Below are positions 54,901 to 61,999 of a stretch of DNA of 64,000 nt, piece by piece (position 1 is the stretch's first letter; every line of letters starts with the position of its first letter). The stretch is taken from assembly GCF_902706285.1 (NCBI RefSeq), contig NZ_CACSKD010000001.1, positions 248,001-312,000 on the forward strand, written 5' to 3'. Source of the stretch: Rhizobium sp. 18055. GTDB lineage: Bacteria; Pseudomonadota; Alphaproteobacteria; Rhizobiales; Rhizobiaceae. The notes under the pieces are model-generated. The model had not been told where the DNA came from and did no database searches. It worked only from the letters and a program-made list of their open reading frames with translations. The translations under genes were made by a program, and so were the position numbers.

Positions 54901-57435
54901 CTGCGCACCGCGCCCGACAGCATTCCGCTGGCCGGCGTGCAGAAGGCAAGCGACATCACGCCGCTGCTCGCCTCCGGCGCCATGAGCCACGGCGCGCTGG
55001 TGGCCGCCGCCCATGAAGCGGTTGCCCACGGCACCAACATGGCCGGTGGCATGTCGAACTCCGGTGAAGGCGGCGAGCATCTGTCGCGCTACGGCACCAT
55101 TCGCGCCTCGAAGATCAAGCAGTTCGCGTCCGGCCGCTTCGGCATCTGGGCCGGCTATCTCGCCGATCCGATGCTCGAGGAAATTGAGATCAAGATCGGC
55201 CAGGGCGCCAAGCCCGGCGAAGGCGGGCAACTGCCCTCCCCAAAGGTGACCGTCGAGATCGCGGCAGCACGTGGCGGCACGCCCGGCGTCGAGCTCGTCT
55301 CGCCACCACCGCATCACGACACCTATTCGATCGAGGATCTGGCTCAGCTGATCCATGACGCCAAGGCCGCCCGCGTTCGCGTCGTCGTCAAGCTGGTCTC
55401 GTCTGAAGGCATCGGCACCATTGCCGTCGGCGTCGCCAAGGCGGGCGCCGACGTCATCAACGTCGCCGGCAACACCGGCGGCACGGGTGCCGCTGCCGTC
55501 ACCAGCCTGAAATACACCGGCCGCGCCGCCGAAATCGGCATCGCTGAAGTGCACCAGGCGCTCTGCGCCAACGGGTTGCGCGAAAAGGTAACCCTTCGTT
55601 GCTCCGGCGCTCACCAGACGGCCAGCGATGTCATCAAGTCGGCGCTGCTCGGTGGCGACAGCTTCGAGTTCGGAACCACCGCGCTGATGATGCTGAAGTG
55701 CGTGATGGCGAAGAACTGCAACATCAAGTGCCCGGCCGGACTGACCACCAACCAGGAGGCCTTCAACGGCGATCCCCGGGCGCTGGCGCAGTACCTGCTC
55801 AACATCGCCCACGAGACCCGCGAACTGCTGGCAGCGCTCGGCATGCCGTCGCTCCGTGCTGCCCGCGGACGCTCCGATCTTCTTCACCTGCTCGACCACC
55901 CCTCGAGCGTTGGGCAGCTTGACCTCCGTGCTATGCTTGCCGTGGTCGCCGAGGTAAAGATCGCCAATCCCGTCTACATGGAAAAGGACTATGCCGTCGA
56001 CGACGGCTTCCTCGACCTCGTGCAGTCGGCGCTGATCGAAGGCCGCAAGGCCAGCATCGAGCTTGGCGGCAATCGCTTCCTCAACAATTGCAACAAGAGC
56101 GTCGGCGGCCAGCTGGCAGTCGATATCGAACGGATCCTGAACTACGAGCTCGATGTTGCCACCGCGGCAACGCTGCCGTCGGTGCGGCAGGACGAGCGCG
56201 GCCGGCGGTTCCTCGAGCCGGGTGCCGTCAGCATCGCCACCTCGGGCTCGGCCGGCCAGTCCTACGGCGCCTTCTGCAATGACGGCATGGTCCTGACCCA
56301 TACCGGCACCTGCAATGACGGCGTCGGCAAGAGTGCCTGCGGCGGCACCATCATCGTGCGCTCGCCGGGCGGCGGTTCAGACGAGGCGGGCGGCAATGTG
56401 CTGATCGGTAACTTCGCCCTGTTCGGCGCCACCGGTGGGCGCACCTTCATCGAAGGGCAGGCCGGAGACCGCTTTGCGGTGCGCAATTCGGGCGCCACGG
56501 CCGTCATCGAAGGCGTCGGCGATTTCTGCTGCGAATACATGACCAATGGCGCGGTGCTGAACCTCGGTAGCTTCGGCAAGGGTTTTGGCAACGGCATGAG
56601 CGGCGGCTTCGTCTATCAGTACGACCCCTATGGCGATCTGCCGAAGAAGGTCAGCCACGACTCGATCCTGATCGGGTCGATCTCCGATAGTGGCGAACAG
56701 GCCGAGATCCACAATCAGGCCGTCCACATGCTGCTGACCTGGCATCTGGCCGAGACCGGTTCCGCCAAGGCGCGCTGGCTGCTGGAGAACTGGGCGAGTG
56801 AGCAGCACAATTTCGTCTACGGCATGCCGCGGGCGCTGCTGCTCTATCAGGACAGCGACGCGATCCTGAAGGCCAAGCCGCGCAAGGAGCTGATCGAGGA
56901 ACTGGCATCCGCTCTGGCCGCCCATCAGGTACGCAAGTTCAAGCTCGCCTATCGCGACCGCAAGCCGGTGCTCAACGGCCGCGTGCCCGGCTATGGCGAG
57001 ACCGATACGGAAGAGATGTTCGCGCTGCTGAACAACTACACGGTTCTTTCCATGGCGCAGGGGCTGGCGATGGCGCTGGTGCCGAATGCGCTCGGGCCTT
57101 CCGAACCTGCCGTCGAAAAGGCGGTGCGCAACCTGCTGCTCACCGAAGACTTCGCGCTGATGAGCAAGCTGATGCGCCATTCGCGCGATGCCGTCGATGG
57201 CCATACCGACGAGCAACTGGCGGTGATGATCGCCGCCAAGCGCCTCGCCGACTACAAGGAAGCCCTGTCGCGCAGGAACATCCTGTCGATGGACAGCCCC
57301 GGCACCTATGGCTGGATCATCCACCGGCATGCCCGCAACATCGAAAGGATTGGCCGTCTGCCGAGCTTCGAGGAGCTTTTTGCCAAGCGCGCCTTTGCCG
57401 ACCTGACCACCACTGCAAGAACCAGCCGAGTGTGA
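51925..57435 (+). CDS. Glutamate-synthase-like large protein (GltB family, divergent, 1836 residues)
   Basis: GltB makes glutamate from glutamine and 2-oxoglutarate. Here the Ntn amidotransferase begins after a 19-residue propeptide at Cys20 (DKSSCGVGF) and includes HRGGMSAEGVGDGAG and FHTRFSTNTDPHPSMAQPFR (to about 430). A central domain follows (RLRISVIAESGQISSSHHIA, about 648), then the FMN synthase domain (SGAMSHGALV about 1017; GQGAKPGEGGQLPSPK about 1091; PPPHHDTYSIEDLAQLIHDA). The 3Fe-4S cysteines are C1259-x5-C1265-x3-C1269 where usual GltB has C-x5-C-x4-C. The GXGXG domain is about 1450-1600. Unlike GltB (about 1500 residues) it adds a helical C-terminal part (about 1676-1836). The next gene is a diflavin reductase, not GltD. 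Probably reduced by that partner; true product unproven. Confidence 0.85.
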   Translation: MNAQEQVTGLYDPTEDKSSCGVGFITRKDGVQTHDVLKRGHEALCAVPHRGGMSAEGVGDGAGISVDLSLSFFRGLTGDPDLALGRFGVGNFFLPNDQSQHQRAADIIESAFAEQGFPVLLIRDVPIDDSAIRPAAIRHQLPIRQWIFAAPETTKTLAEFDWRIHKALLAIEAVAYTDPTLAGFYPLSLSARTQVFKGRLNSNEVLPYFRDLVNPAHEIHTMYFHTRFSTNTDPHPSMAQPFRLMAHNGELNTDKKNRLSEAAIAMARNAAIIRPKGQSDSCRLDQTLQSRVMEEGLDLVTAVVSMMPPAWENDETLSEDVRAMFEYFSLYEEKNDGPAALIFGNGSIVGARLDRLGLRPLRTVETADYLCVMSEAGQIAFPPETVLSRGRIEAGGMLYYDHAAGRSFATGEALEILAAQRDYKTLLSESRVRLEDLPEIPADQQGSPLRYNGDLERYQRYVAYSHNQESFKFLMDPMLATGAEKISAMGYGNAINALSDQEGGVAKYFSQRFAQVTNPPLDSIREADGMTLRVALGAKPNIGAKAARQIVVRSPILTHLDMLKIREQTETPLRRFEMLYTPVAGDAKANEQALEAAISALCDVVEAFAAEEGGIAVITDRHVARDRAALPMIIVISALNQRLIETGLRLRISVIAESGQISSSHHIAAALGFGAAAVYPLGVQFRAEEKFGGEADYAFKRFAKAAEKSLMKTMGKVGLCTAESYIGGEFFEPNFLDTNDPVLRRYFPNVKTPVGGVNFAVIAQAVCDWHTRALTVKSENEIPLLGLFKERAEGAGHSYGTTAVRGFVDMTEEKIDFDKVANDVDEADVFRLLPLNRLEDAFGLNDAAYFSTSFEKLTPDAIDRFAITPGYRAFARMMMEERMRRPAALRDVLELPADISFCTSPEDFRREMGRFSRKGNNSFMVRGLACERIGDEEFRLQLTTNSASQLALLAALGQSLVIRFKADVTGHWIEGGALAVHAVGQARDYLSLLRTAPDSIPLAGVQKASDITPLLASGAMSHGALVAAAHEAVAHGTNMAGGMSNSGEGGEHLSRYGTIRASKIKQFASGRFGIWAGYLADPMLEEIEIKIGQGAKPGEGGQLPSPKVTVEIAAARGGTPGVELVSPPPHHDTYSIEDLAQLIHDAKAARVRVVVKLVSSEGIGTIAVGVAKAGADVINVAGNTGGTGAAAVTSLKYTGRAAEIGIAEVHQALCANGLREKVTLRCSGAHQTASDVIKSALLGGDSFEFGTTALMMLKCVMAKNCNIKCPAGLTTNQEAFNGDPRALAQYLLNIAHETRELLAALGMPSLRAARGRSDLLHLLDHPSSVGQLDLRAMLAVVAEVKIANPVYMEKDYAVDDGFLDLVQSALIEGRKASIELGGNRFLNNCNKSVGGQLAVDIERILNYELDVATAATLPSVRQDERGRRFLEPGAVSIATSGSAGQSYGAFCNDGMVLTHTGTCNDGVGKSACGGTIIVRSPGGGSDEAGGNVLIGNFALFGATGGRTFIEGQAGDRFAVRNSGATAVIEGVGDFCCEYMTNGAVLNLGSFGKGFGNGMSGGFVYQYDPYGDLPKKVSHDSILIGSISDSGEQAEIHNQAVHMLLTWHLAETGSAKARWLLENWASEQHNFVYGMPRALLLYQDSDAILKAKPRKELIEELASALAAHQVRKFKLAYRDRKPVLNGRVPGYGETDTEEMFALLNNYTVLSMAQGLAMALVPNALGPSEPAVEKAVRNLLLTEDFALMSKLMRHSRDAVDGHTDEQLAVMIAAKRLADYKEALSRRNILSMDSPGTYGWIIHRHARNIERIGRLPSFEELFAKRAFADLTTTARTSRV

Positions 57436-57437
57436 CG

Positions 57438-59207
57438 ATGAAAGTACCCTATATCCCTGCCGACGCGCCCTTTAGCGACGACCAGCGCGCCTGGCTCTCC
57501 GGTTTCCTGGCCGGGCTTCATTCGCGTCTGTCGATCGATGGCGATGGCAACTCGGCTGTTGCAAACGCCCCGCAGCAGAAGGCGGCCAACCCACTGCACA
57601 TTCTCTACGGCACCCAGACCGGCAATGCCGAGGGTGTGGCGATGGATGCCGCGGCGGTGGCGAAGGCTGCCGGCATGCAGCCGGCTGTCGAAGCACTCGA
57701 CGATATCGACATGGCGCGCTTTGCCACAATGAAGCGGGTGATCATTGTGGCCTCGACCTATGGCGAGGGCGAGATGCCCGACAATGCCCAGCTGTTCTGG
57801 GAAGCGCTTTCGGCCGATACCGCACCGCGGCTCGAAAGCATGAACTTCGGCGTCCTGGCGCTCGGCGACACCGGCTATGACGGTTTCTGCCAGGCCGGCA
57901 AGTTGATCGACACGCGGCTGGAACAGCTCGGCGCGCACCGGATGACCAACCGGCTCGATTGCGACATCGACTACGAAGATGCGGCATCCGCCTGGGTGGG
58001 CGAGACCATGCCGCTGGCGGCGGCCATCGATGCTGGGCAGGCCGAGCCGGCAGCGCCCGTCGAGGCGGTTGCGCTGCCCGTTCGTGAAAAGTCGCAATGG
58101 AGCCGCAAGGCGCCCTACGCCTCGAGGATTGCCATCAACCGGGTGCTGTCAGGAGCCTCATCGGCCAAGGAAATCCGCCATTTCGAGTTTGATCTCGGTG
58201 ATAGCGGCCTCAGCTACGAGGCGGGTGACGCGCTGGGCGTCATGCCGGCCAACAATCCGGCGCTGGTTTCGGCGATCCTGCAGCGCCTCGGCGCCGATGC
58301 AGACTCGGCTGTCGCCGGTCTGGCGCGGTCGCTTGGGCAGGAACTGACAACAGCCTTCGAGATTTCCACACCGTCGCGCGAGCTGATCGCCGAAGTCGAG
58401 AAGCGCGCCCGCCACGAAGAACTGAGCCACATCCTGCGTCAAGGCGACAGGCAAGCTCTGGACGGGTGGCTGTGGGGCAAGGACACGCTCGACCTGCTGC
58501 AACTCCTGCCTGAAAATGCGATCAATGCGTCCGAGTTCGTCGGCCTGCTGAAGCCGCTACAGCACCGTGCCTATTCGATTTCGTCGAGCCCGCTCGCCGC
58601 GGAAGGCCGGGTGCATCTAACGATTGCCAGCGTGCGCTACACCACCCATGGCCGTGAACACGGCGGCGTCTGCTCGACCTATCTGGCTGACCGCGCCGAG
58701 GGCGACACGGCCGGCATCTTCGTCTCGCAGAACAAGGCGTTCCGGGTGCCCACGGACGATACGGCGCCTGTGATCATGGTTGGTCCCGGCACCGGCATCG
58801 CGCCGTTCCGCGCCTTCCTGCAGGAGCGCCAGGCACGCGGCGCCAGGGGCCGCAATTGGCTGTTCTTCGGCGATCAGCACCGCGCCGACGACTTCATCTA
58901 TGAGGACGAGCTGACAGAGATGAGCAGCGCCGGTCTGCTGACCCGGCTCGATCTCGCCTTCTCGCGCGACCAGTCGGAGAAAATGTACGTGCAGACGCGC
59001 ATGCGCGAGAACGGCAAGGCGCTCTACGCCTGGCTGGAAGAAGGCGGTCATTTCTACGTCTGCGGCGATGCGACCAGAATGGCCCGCGATGTCGATCAGG
59101 CGCTGCACGACATCATCGCCGCGCATGGCGATCACTCGGCGGAGGCCGCTGTTGATTACGTCAACCGCCTGAAGCGCGAAAAGCGCTACGTCCGCGACGT
59201 CTACTGA
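57438..59207 (+). CDS. CysJ-like diflavin reductase (sulfite reductase flavoprotein subunit type)
   Basis: A 589-residue NADPH-FAD-FMN reductase. The N-terminus PYIPADAPFSDDQRAWLSGF is shared with stand-alone CysJ-like proteins of proteobacteria. Flavodoxin domain: HILYGTQTGNAEG (FMN phosphate, 57-66) and ASTYGEGEMPDNAQLFWEAL. FAD domain: RAYSISSSPLAAEGRVHLTI (about 376) and GVCSTYL. NADPH domain: GPGTGIAPFRAFLQER (about 448), LFFGDQHRADDFIYEDEL, FYVCGDATRMARDV, ending in Tyr like CysJ (KRYVRDVY). GTG at 57432, overlapping the previous stop, is an alternative start. No CysI is nearby; tight coupling to the gltB-like gene suggests it is that enzyme's electron donor. Confidence 0.9.
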   Translation: MKVPYIPADAPFSDDQRAWLSGFLAGLHSRLSIDGDGNSAVANAPQQKAANPLHILYGTQTGNAEGVAMDAAAVAKAAGMQPAVEALDDIDMARFATMKRVIIVASTYGEGEMPDNAQLFWEALSADTAPRLESMNFGVLALGDTGYDGFCQAGKLIDTRLEQLGAHRMTNRLDCDIDYEDAASAWVGETMPLAAAIDAGQAEPAAPVEAVALPVREKSQWSRKAPYASRIAINRVLSGASSAKEIRHFEFDLGDSGLSYEAGDALGVMPANNPALVSAILQRLGADADSAVAGLARSLGQELTTAFEISTPSRELIAEVEKRARHEELSHILRQGDRQALDGWLWGKDTLDLLQLLPENAINASEFVGLLKPLQHRAYSISSSPLAAEGRVHLTIASVRYTTHGREHGGVCSTYLADRAEGDTAGIFVSQNKAFRVPTDDTAPVIMVGPGTGIAPFRAFLQERQARGARGRNWLFFGDQHRADDFIYEDELTEMSSAGLLTRLDLAFSRDQSEKMYVQTRMRENGKALYAWLEEGGHFYVCGDATRMARDVDQALHDIIAAHGDHSAEAAVDYVNRLKREKRYVRDVY

Positions 59208-59537
59208 CGCGGCGGCCCCCCCCGAGAAGCAGGTTCCGCTCATCTGTCGATGCGAAATGCCGTCAGGCCCGACGCATCGGCAGGGCTGCGACTATTGTTC
59301 GGAAGGCAGCGCGGCACGCTTGGCCGAGCGAAGCCATGTTGCTGCTGCATTCAAACTCCCCGGTATTGAAACACTGCTGAAGCAGAGATCAGAGACATCA
59401 GGGTGCCCGCCCGCGCCCGTTACAGGAGCATTGAAAACTTTGCGGTGTCATTTTGAGACGTCCGCGACTATCGTTTATTGGATATTAAGAACGTTGACTA
59501 ACACTCGCCCGGCCGTCGCAACGAAGCATGTAAATCG
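59208..59537. other. Non-coding gap after the diflavin reductase gene
   Basis: 330 bases. It starts with a run of eight C (59216-59223), a place where sequence errors are common, though it lies outside genes. A+T-richer DNA at 59440-59500 may hold the promoter of the next small gene. No hairpin terminator or reading frame could be supported. Confidence 0.4.
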
Positions 59538-59762
59538 ATGCAGGCAAGAATCGCTTGCATGAATGGCATGGCGGAAAACATGGAACATGAAGGTTTCGAT
59601 TTACCGTTCCTCCTCAAGGAAATTGATATCCTTGCGGATGAACTCAGCAAGCTGGCCCCATCTATGGATAGGACAGCCCTTGAACTCAGGCTGGCACAGA
59701 TGCGCCAGATCGTTGAACTGCGACATACGCGCCACGGCATGAAGAACCTCGATCCCAATTGA
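59538..59762 (+). CDS. Small hypothetical protein, up to 74 residues
   Basis: A small acidic helical protein: EHEGFDLPFLLKEIDILADE, then LSKLAPSMDRTALELRLAQM. No family recognised. Several in-frame ATGs exist (59538, 59559, 59568, 59580); GGCGGAA before the one at 59580 makes a shorter form of 60 residues likely. The next small gene follows 182 bases later on the same strand. Confidence 0.5.
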   Translation: MQARIACMNGMAENMEHEGFDLPFLLKEIDILADELSKLAPSMDRTALELRLAQMRQIVELRHTRHGMKNLDPN

Positions 59763-59944
59763 GGGCGTGACTGTGATCATATGCGACACAGCGTTTGCCG
59801 AAGGTTGCGGCAGACCTGACGACCGCATTCGTGAAGGACCGGGAGCATCAACGCTGGTGCCGATCAATCCCGTCAACGATTTGCCCTTCGAAATCGCTTT
59901 GAGACAGGGTATGGAGCCCGCAGAGCGATACAAAGGAGTTCTCA

Positions 59945-60163
59945 ATGGAAACGGTAACGATCGACAACCGCAGCGATTTTGCACTTTGGGCGATCGAGCG
60001 CGCGAAACTGATCGTCAGCGAAGAAGGAACGGCGCTGGCTCTTGCAGCGCGCGGCGCGGATGATACCGAGATCGGGCAGGCAGGCAACGCACTGGGCCAG
60101 GCGATTGCCGATGCCATGCTCGAAGTCTTCGACGGCTTGATGAACGGCGTTGCCGAGGACTGA
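59945..60163 (+). CDS. Small hypothetical protein, 72 residues
   Basis: Soluble, mostly helical, Ala-rich: ETVTIDNRSDFALWAIERAK, EEGTALALAARGADDTEIGQ, then AGNALGQAIADAMLEVFDGL. A strong AAAGGAG precedes the ATG by 6 bases. No family recognised. It stands just upstream of the candidate small RNA but has its own spacing and no shared terminator before 60311. Confidence 0.6.
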   Translation: METVTIDNRSDFALWAIERAKLIVSEEGTALALAARGADDTEIGQAGNALGQAIADAMLEVFDGLMNGVAED

Positions 60164-60225
60164 TCGCTCTGCCTGCTCGTCCAAACGCAGGCCCTGTTCG
60201 TCGAAAATATCAGGACTGATTTTTG

Positions 60226-60250
60226 GGAACCTTTGAGCATCTCACGGGTT
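60226..60250 (+). promoter_or_regulatory. EcfG/RpoE2-type promoter (GGAAC-N18-TT)
   Basis: GGAAC at 60226-60230 and TT at 60249-60250 are 18 bases apart, the pattern known for the alpha-proteobacterial general stress sigma factor (RpoE2/EcfG). It stands about 6-10 bases before the first stem of the candidate small RNA. Confidence 0.55.
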
Positions 60251-60253
60251 TAT

Positions 60254-60345
60254 TGATCGCAACGTTTTGAAATCCACGTTGCCGGATCAGCAAGCCCAAT
60301 GCAGTCCAACAAAAACCCGGTGCAGCCCCTCGCACCGGGTTTTTC
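60254..60345 (+). ncRNA. Candidate small regulatory RNA, about 90 nt
   Basis: The expected transcript begins near 60256 and ends at the terminator at 60344. Its 5' stem is TGATC-GCAACGT, 10-base loop, ACGTTGC-(CG)-GATCA (60254-60289): 12 pairs with a 2-base bulge. A single-stranded stretch (60290-60310, GCAAGCCCAATGCAGTCC region) that could pair with targets follows, then a strong terminator. No reading frame with a ribosome site lies inside. Promoter, stem, linker and terminator together are the classic trans-acting sRNA layout. I do not recognise it as a named family. Confidence 0.6.
60311..60344 (+). terminator. Strong rho-independent terminator
   Basis: AAAAACCCGGTGC, 8-base loop, GCACCGGGTTTTT: 13-bp stem with the T-run as part of the arm; it should work in both directions. 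It ends the candidate small RNA and perhaps the transcript of the 72-residue gene. Confidence 0.88.
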
Positions 60346-60516
60346 TATCAAAAGTTGCTATGATCTGCCAGCATCCGGCGACCCTCAATCGGCGCCGGGG
60401 CGCCGGCGAGATGTGGTCGAATGGCTCCCGCGCTTGATATATGCCAAAAATACTATAAATTGAAAACATCAATATGACGGTTGCATGCGCGACATGTGGC
60501 ATGGGGGTAGACGGCG

Positions 60517-60789
60517 TTGGATACCAGACCATGGACAACCCCTGTCATGATTGCTGGTCGGCGCAACGGATCGGTCCATACTGTCACGAGTACCCGCGAA
60601 GCGCTGAAGCTGCTCTTCACAGCCTGGCCGGTGGCCGAAGGCAAAGCTTATTTTTCCGCGTTGGAACTGTGCGATGGCGTTTCCGTGGGCAGCGTTACGC
60701 CTGAAGAAGCACGCTTGGCATTCCTCGCCGCCGCGGAGGAAGCGAAGGTGCGCTATGATATCGTTCCTGCAACTCCTGTGTCTCTGTAA
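60517..60789 (+). CDS. DUF982-domain protein
   Basis: A 90-residue protein fitting DUF982, a small family nearly restricted to Rhizobiales: WTTPVMIAGRRNGSVHTVTS, TREALKLLFTAWPVAEGKAY, then ALELCDGVSVGSVTPEEARL and AFLAAAEEAKVRYDIV. Start is TTG at 60517 with GGGGG 9 bases upstream; no ATG precedes the conserved part in frame. Function unknown. Rhizobial genomes carry many copies, often on plasmids. Confidence 0.8.
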   Translation: MDTRPWTTPVMIAGRRNGSVHTVTSTREALKLLFTAWPVAEGKAYFSALELCDGVSVGSVTPEEARLAFLAAAEEAKVRYDIVPATPVSL

Positions 60790-60875
60790 TCGCTGATGGA
60801 AAGCCCGTTGCGAGTGCCATCGGCCCTCGCCCGACAGCGAGAGGCGCCGGCGACATCGGCAATGAAAGCTGCTGC

Positions 60876-61316
60876 CTATTCCTCGAATGTATAGGAAGCG
60901 CACATCTCGTCTGCGCTTTTGGGCGCGCGCTTTCCGGTAAAGACTGCAATGGCCGAAAGCCCCTCGCCGGCCGTCCAGTTGGCGATATAGGTCACCGGCC
61001 CCGATCCGCATAGCCGATTGCCGTTCAGGAGCTCCGGGTCGGAAGGATCGGCGACGCGATAGACCGACGCAGGAACGCGCTCGCCATCGACGACGAAGTG
61101 ATCGGCGACCAGGCTGGAGAACGAAAGTTCGTCGCCGGTCTCGAACGTGATGCTGAAGTCATCAAAGGAAATATCCCCGGTCACAGACATCGCGGTATTG
61201 CTCACCGCCTTGTAGTCGTCGGCCCGGGAGGGCGTTGCGCCTAGGGTCGCTAGAAACAGCACAGCAAGGAAGGGTTTGAAAGAGCGCAAGGGTGGCCTCT
61301 GGATGAAGGCAGGCAC
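60876..61316 (-). CDS. Hypothetical exported protein, about 146 residues
   Basis: A signal peptide is clear (RSFKPFLAVLFLATLGATPS, cleavage after SRA). The mature part, YKAVSNTAMSVTGDISFDDF and SSLVADHFVVDGERVPASVY, is beta-rich with two Cys (NRLCGSG, DEMCASYTFEE) that could form a disulfide. I recognise no family. The start is GTG at 61316 without a ribosome site, or TTG at 61289 with AGAGG 6 bases before it; the latter gives a more usual signal peptide. It is 24 bases after the next exported-protein gene on the same strand, so the two probably form an operon. Confidence 0.7.
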   Translation of the reverse strand: MPAFIQRPPLRSFKPFLAVLFLATLGATPSRADDYKAVSNTAMSVTGDISFDDFSITFETGDELSFSSLVADHFVVDGERVPASVYRVADPSDPELLNGNRLCGSGPVTYIANWTAGEGLSAIAVFTGKRAPKSADEMCASYTFEE

Positions 61317-61340
61317 CGCAGCAGCGGCGCCCGCAAAATG

Positions 61341-61835
61341 TTATTCGGCGGCAGGCTTCAACGAGGTGATGATGGCCTGAAGTTCGGCAGCGTGGGCCTC
61401 CTGCGTGCCCTTCGATCCCCAATAGGTGATCACCAGCAGCTTGTCGGGCTTCGGAGAGACGAGAGAGAGGCCGATGTTGACGGCTCCATCATTGTCGGTC
61501 CCGGTCCAGTCGAAATTCGCCATGTCCATGCCATTGACGGCTTCTTCGGACGTCTTCTGCGTCGAGCCATCGACCTTCACGCCGTTCTTTGCAAGAAAAG
61601 CGATGGCGTCATCGATGACCTTGCCCATGCTCTTTTCTTCGGCGACGTCGATGGAGAGATAGATGGCCGAGTCATCGGAGGTCGCCTGGATGCCGGTTTC
61701 GGTCTCTTCGGGACCCCAGCTGTCAGGTATCGCAATCCGGGCGACGGGGGCATCGCTCGGGAAGGAGAGTGTCTTGGCCTGGCTGATGCCGGGTATCAGG
61801 GCGGCAAGAAACGCCCCGACGATGATCGTCTTCAT
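61341..61835 (-). CDS. Hypothetical periplasmic protein, 164 residues
   Basis: Signal peptide KTIIVGAFLAALIPGISQA, cleavage after QA. The mature domain (VARIAIPDSWGPEETETGIQ, AIYLSIDVAEEKSMGKVIDD, MDMANFDWTGTDNDGAVNIG, DKLLVITYWGSKGTQEAHAA) resembles small periplasmic histidine-kinase-related or DUF-type stress proteins of rhizobia, but I cannot name the family with certainty. GAGGAC lies 6 bases before the ATG. Upstream partner of the 60876-61316 gene. Confidence 0.75.
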   Translation of the reverse strand: MKTIIVGAFLAALIPGISQAKTLSFPSDAPVARIAIPDSWGPEETETGIQATSDDSAIYLSIDVAEEKSMGKVIDDAIAFLAKNGVKVDGSTQKTSEEAVNGMDMANFDWTGTDNDGAVNIGLSLVSPKPDKLLVITYWGSKGTQEAHAAELQAIITSLKPAAE

Positions 61836-61937
61836 GTGAAGTCCTCGAGAGTGAGAGCCTATGCTTTTGGCAGATTAGCGCTCTCGCGTTAAAAAGGCTC
61901 GCACGGGGCCGATAGAATACTCTCCATCCCAAAAATG

Positions 61938-61980
61938 GTCAGGGCCGGCGCAGACATTCATTGTCCGCGCCGGCCCTGAC
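61938..61980 (-). terminator. Long inverted repeat, terminator of the RND pump gene
   Basis: GTCAGGGCCGGCGC-A-GACA, loop TTCAT, TGTC-C-GCGCCGGCCCTGAC: eighteen pairs around one mismatch. It begins 20 bases after the RND pump stop on the minus strand and is followed there by CATTTTTGG, a short T-run. Works best for minus-strand transcripts. Confidence 0.75.
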
Positions 61981-61999
61981 TATGTGTTCAACCGTGCCG

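Larger units (their letters stand above)
60164..60516. other. Intergenic region carrying a candidate small RNA
   Basis: 353 bases. The first half has the promoter, small RNA and terminator listed below. From 60346 to 60516 it is A+T rich near the DUF982 gene (TATAAATTGAAAAC at about 60460) and likely contains that gene's promoter. A G+C palindrome, GGCGCCGGGGCGCCGGCG, is at about 60391-60408. Confidence 0.5.

Noticed and set aside
54670..56301. 543-codon minus-strand open frame inside the GltB-like gene
   Set aside because: Composition is that of a shadow frame (rich in Arg, Ala, Asp, Gly without any domain), while the plus strand carries the FMN and Fe-S motifs.
59216..59223. Run of eight C as a frameshift signal
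   Set aside because: It is after the diflavin reductase stop and affects no reading frame; a homopolymer of this kind is also a common sequencing weak point.
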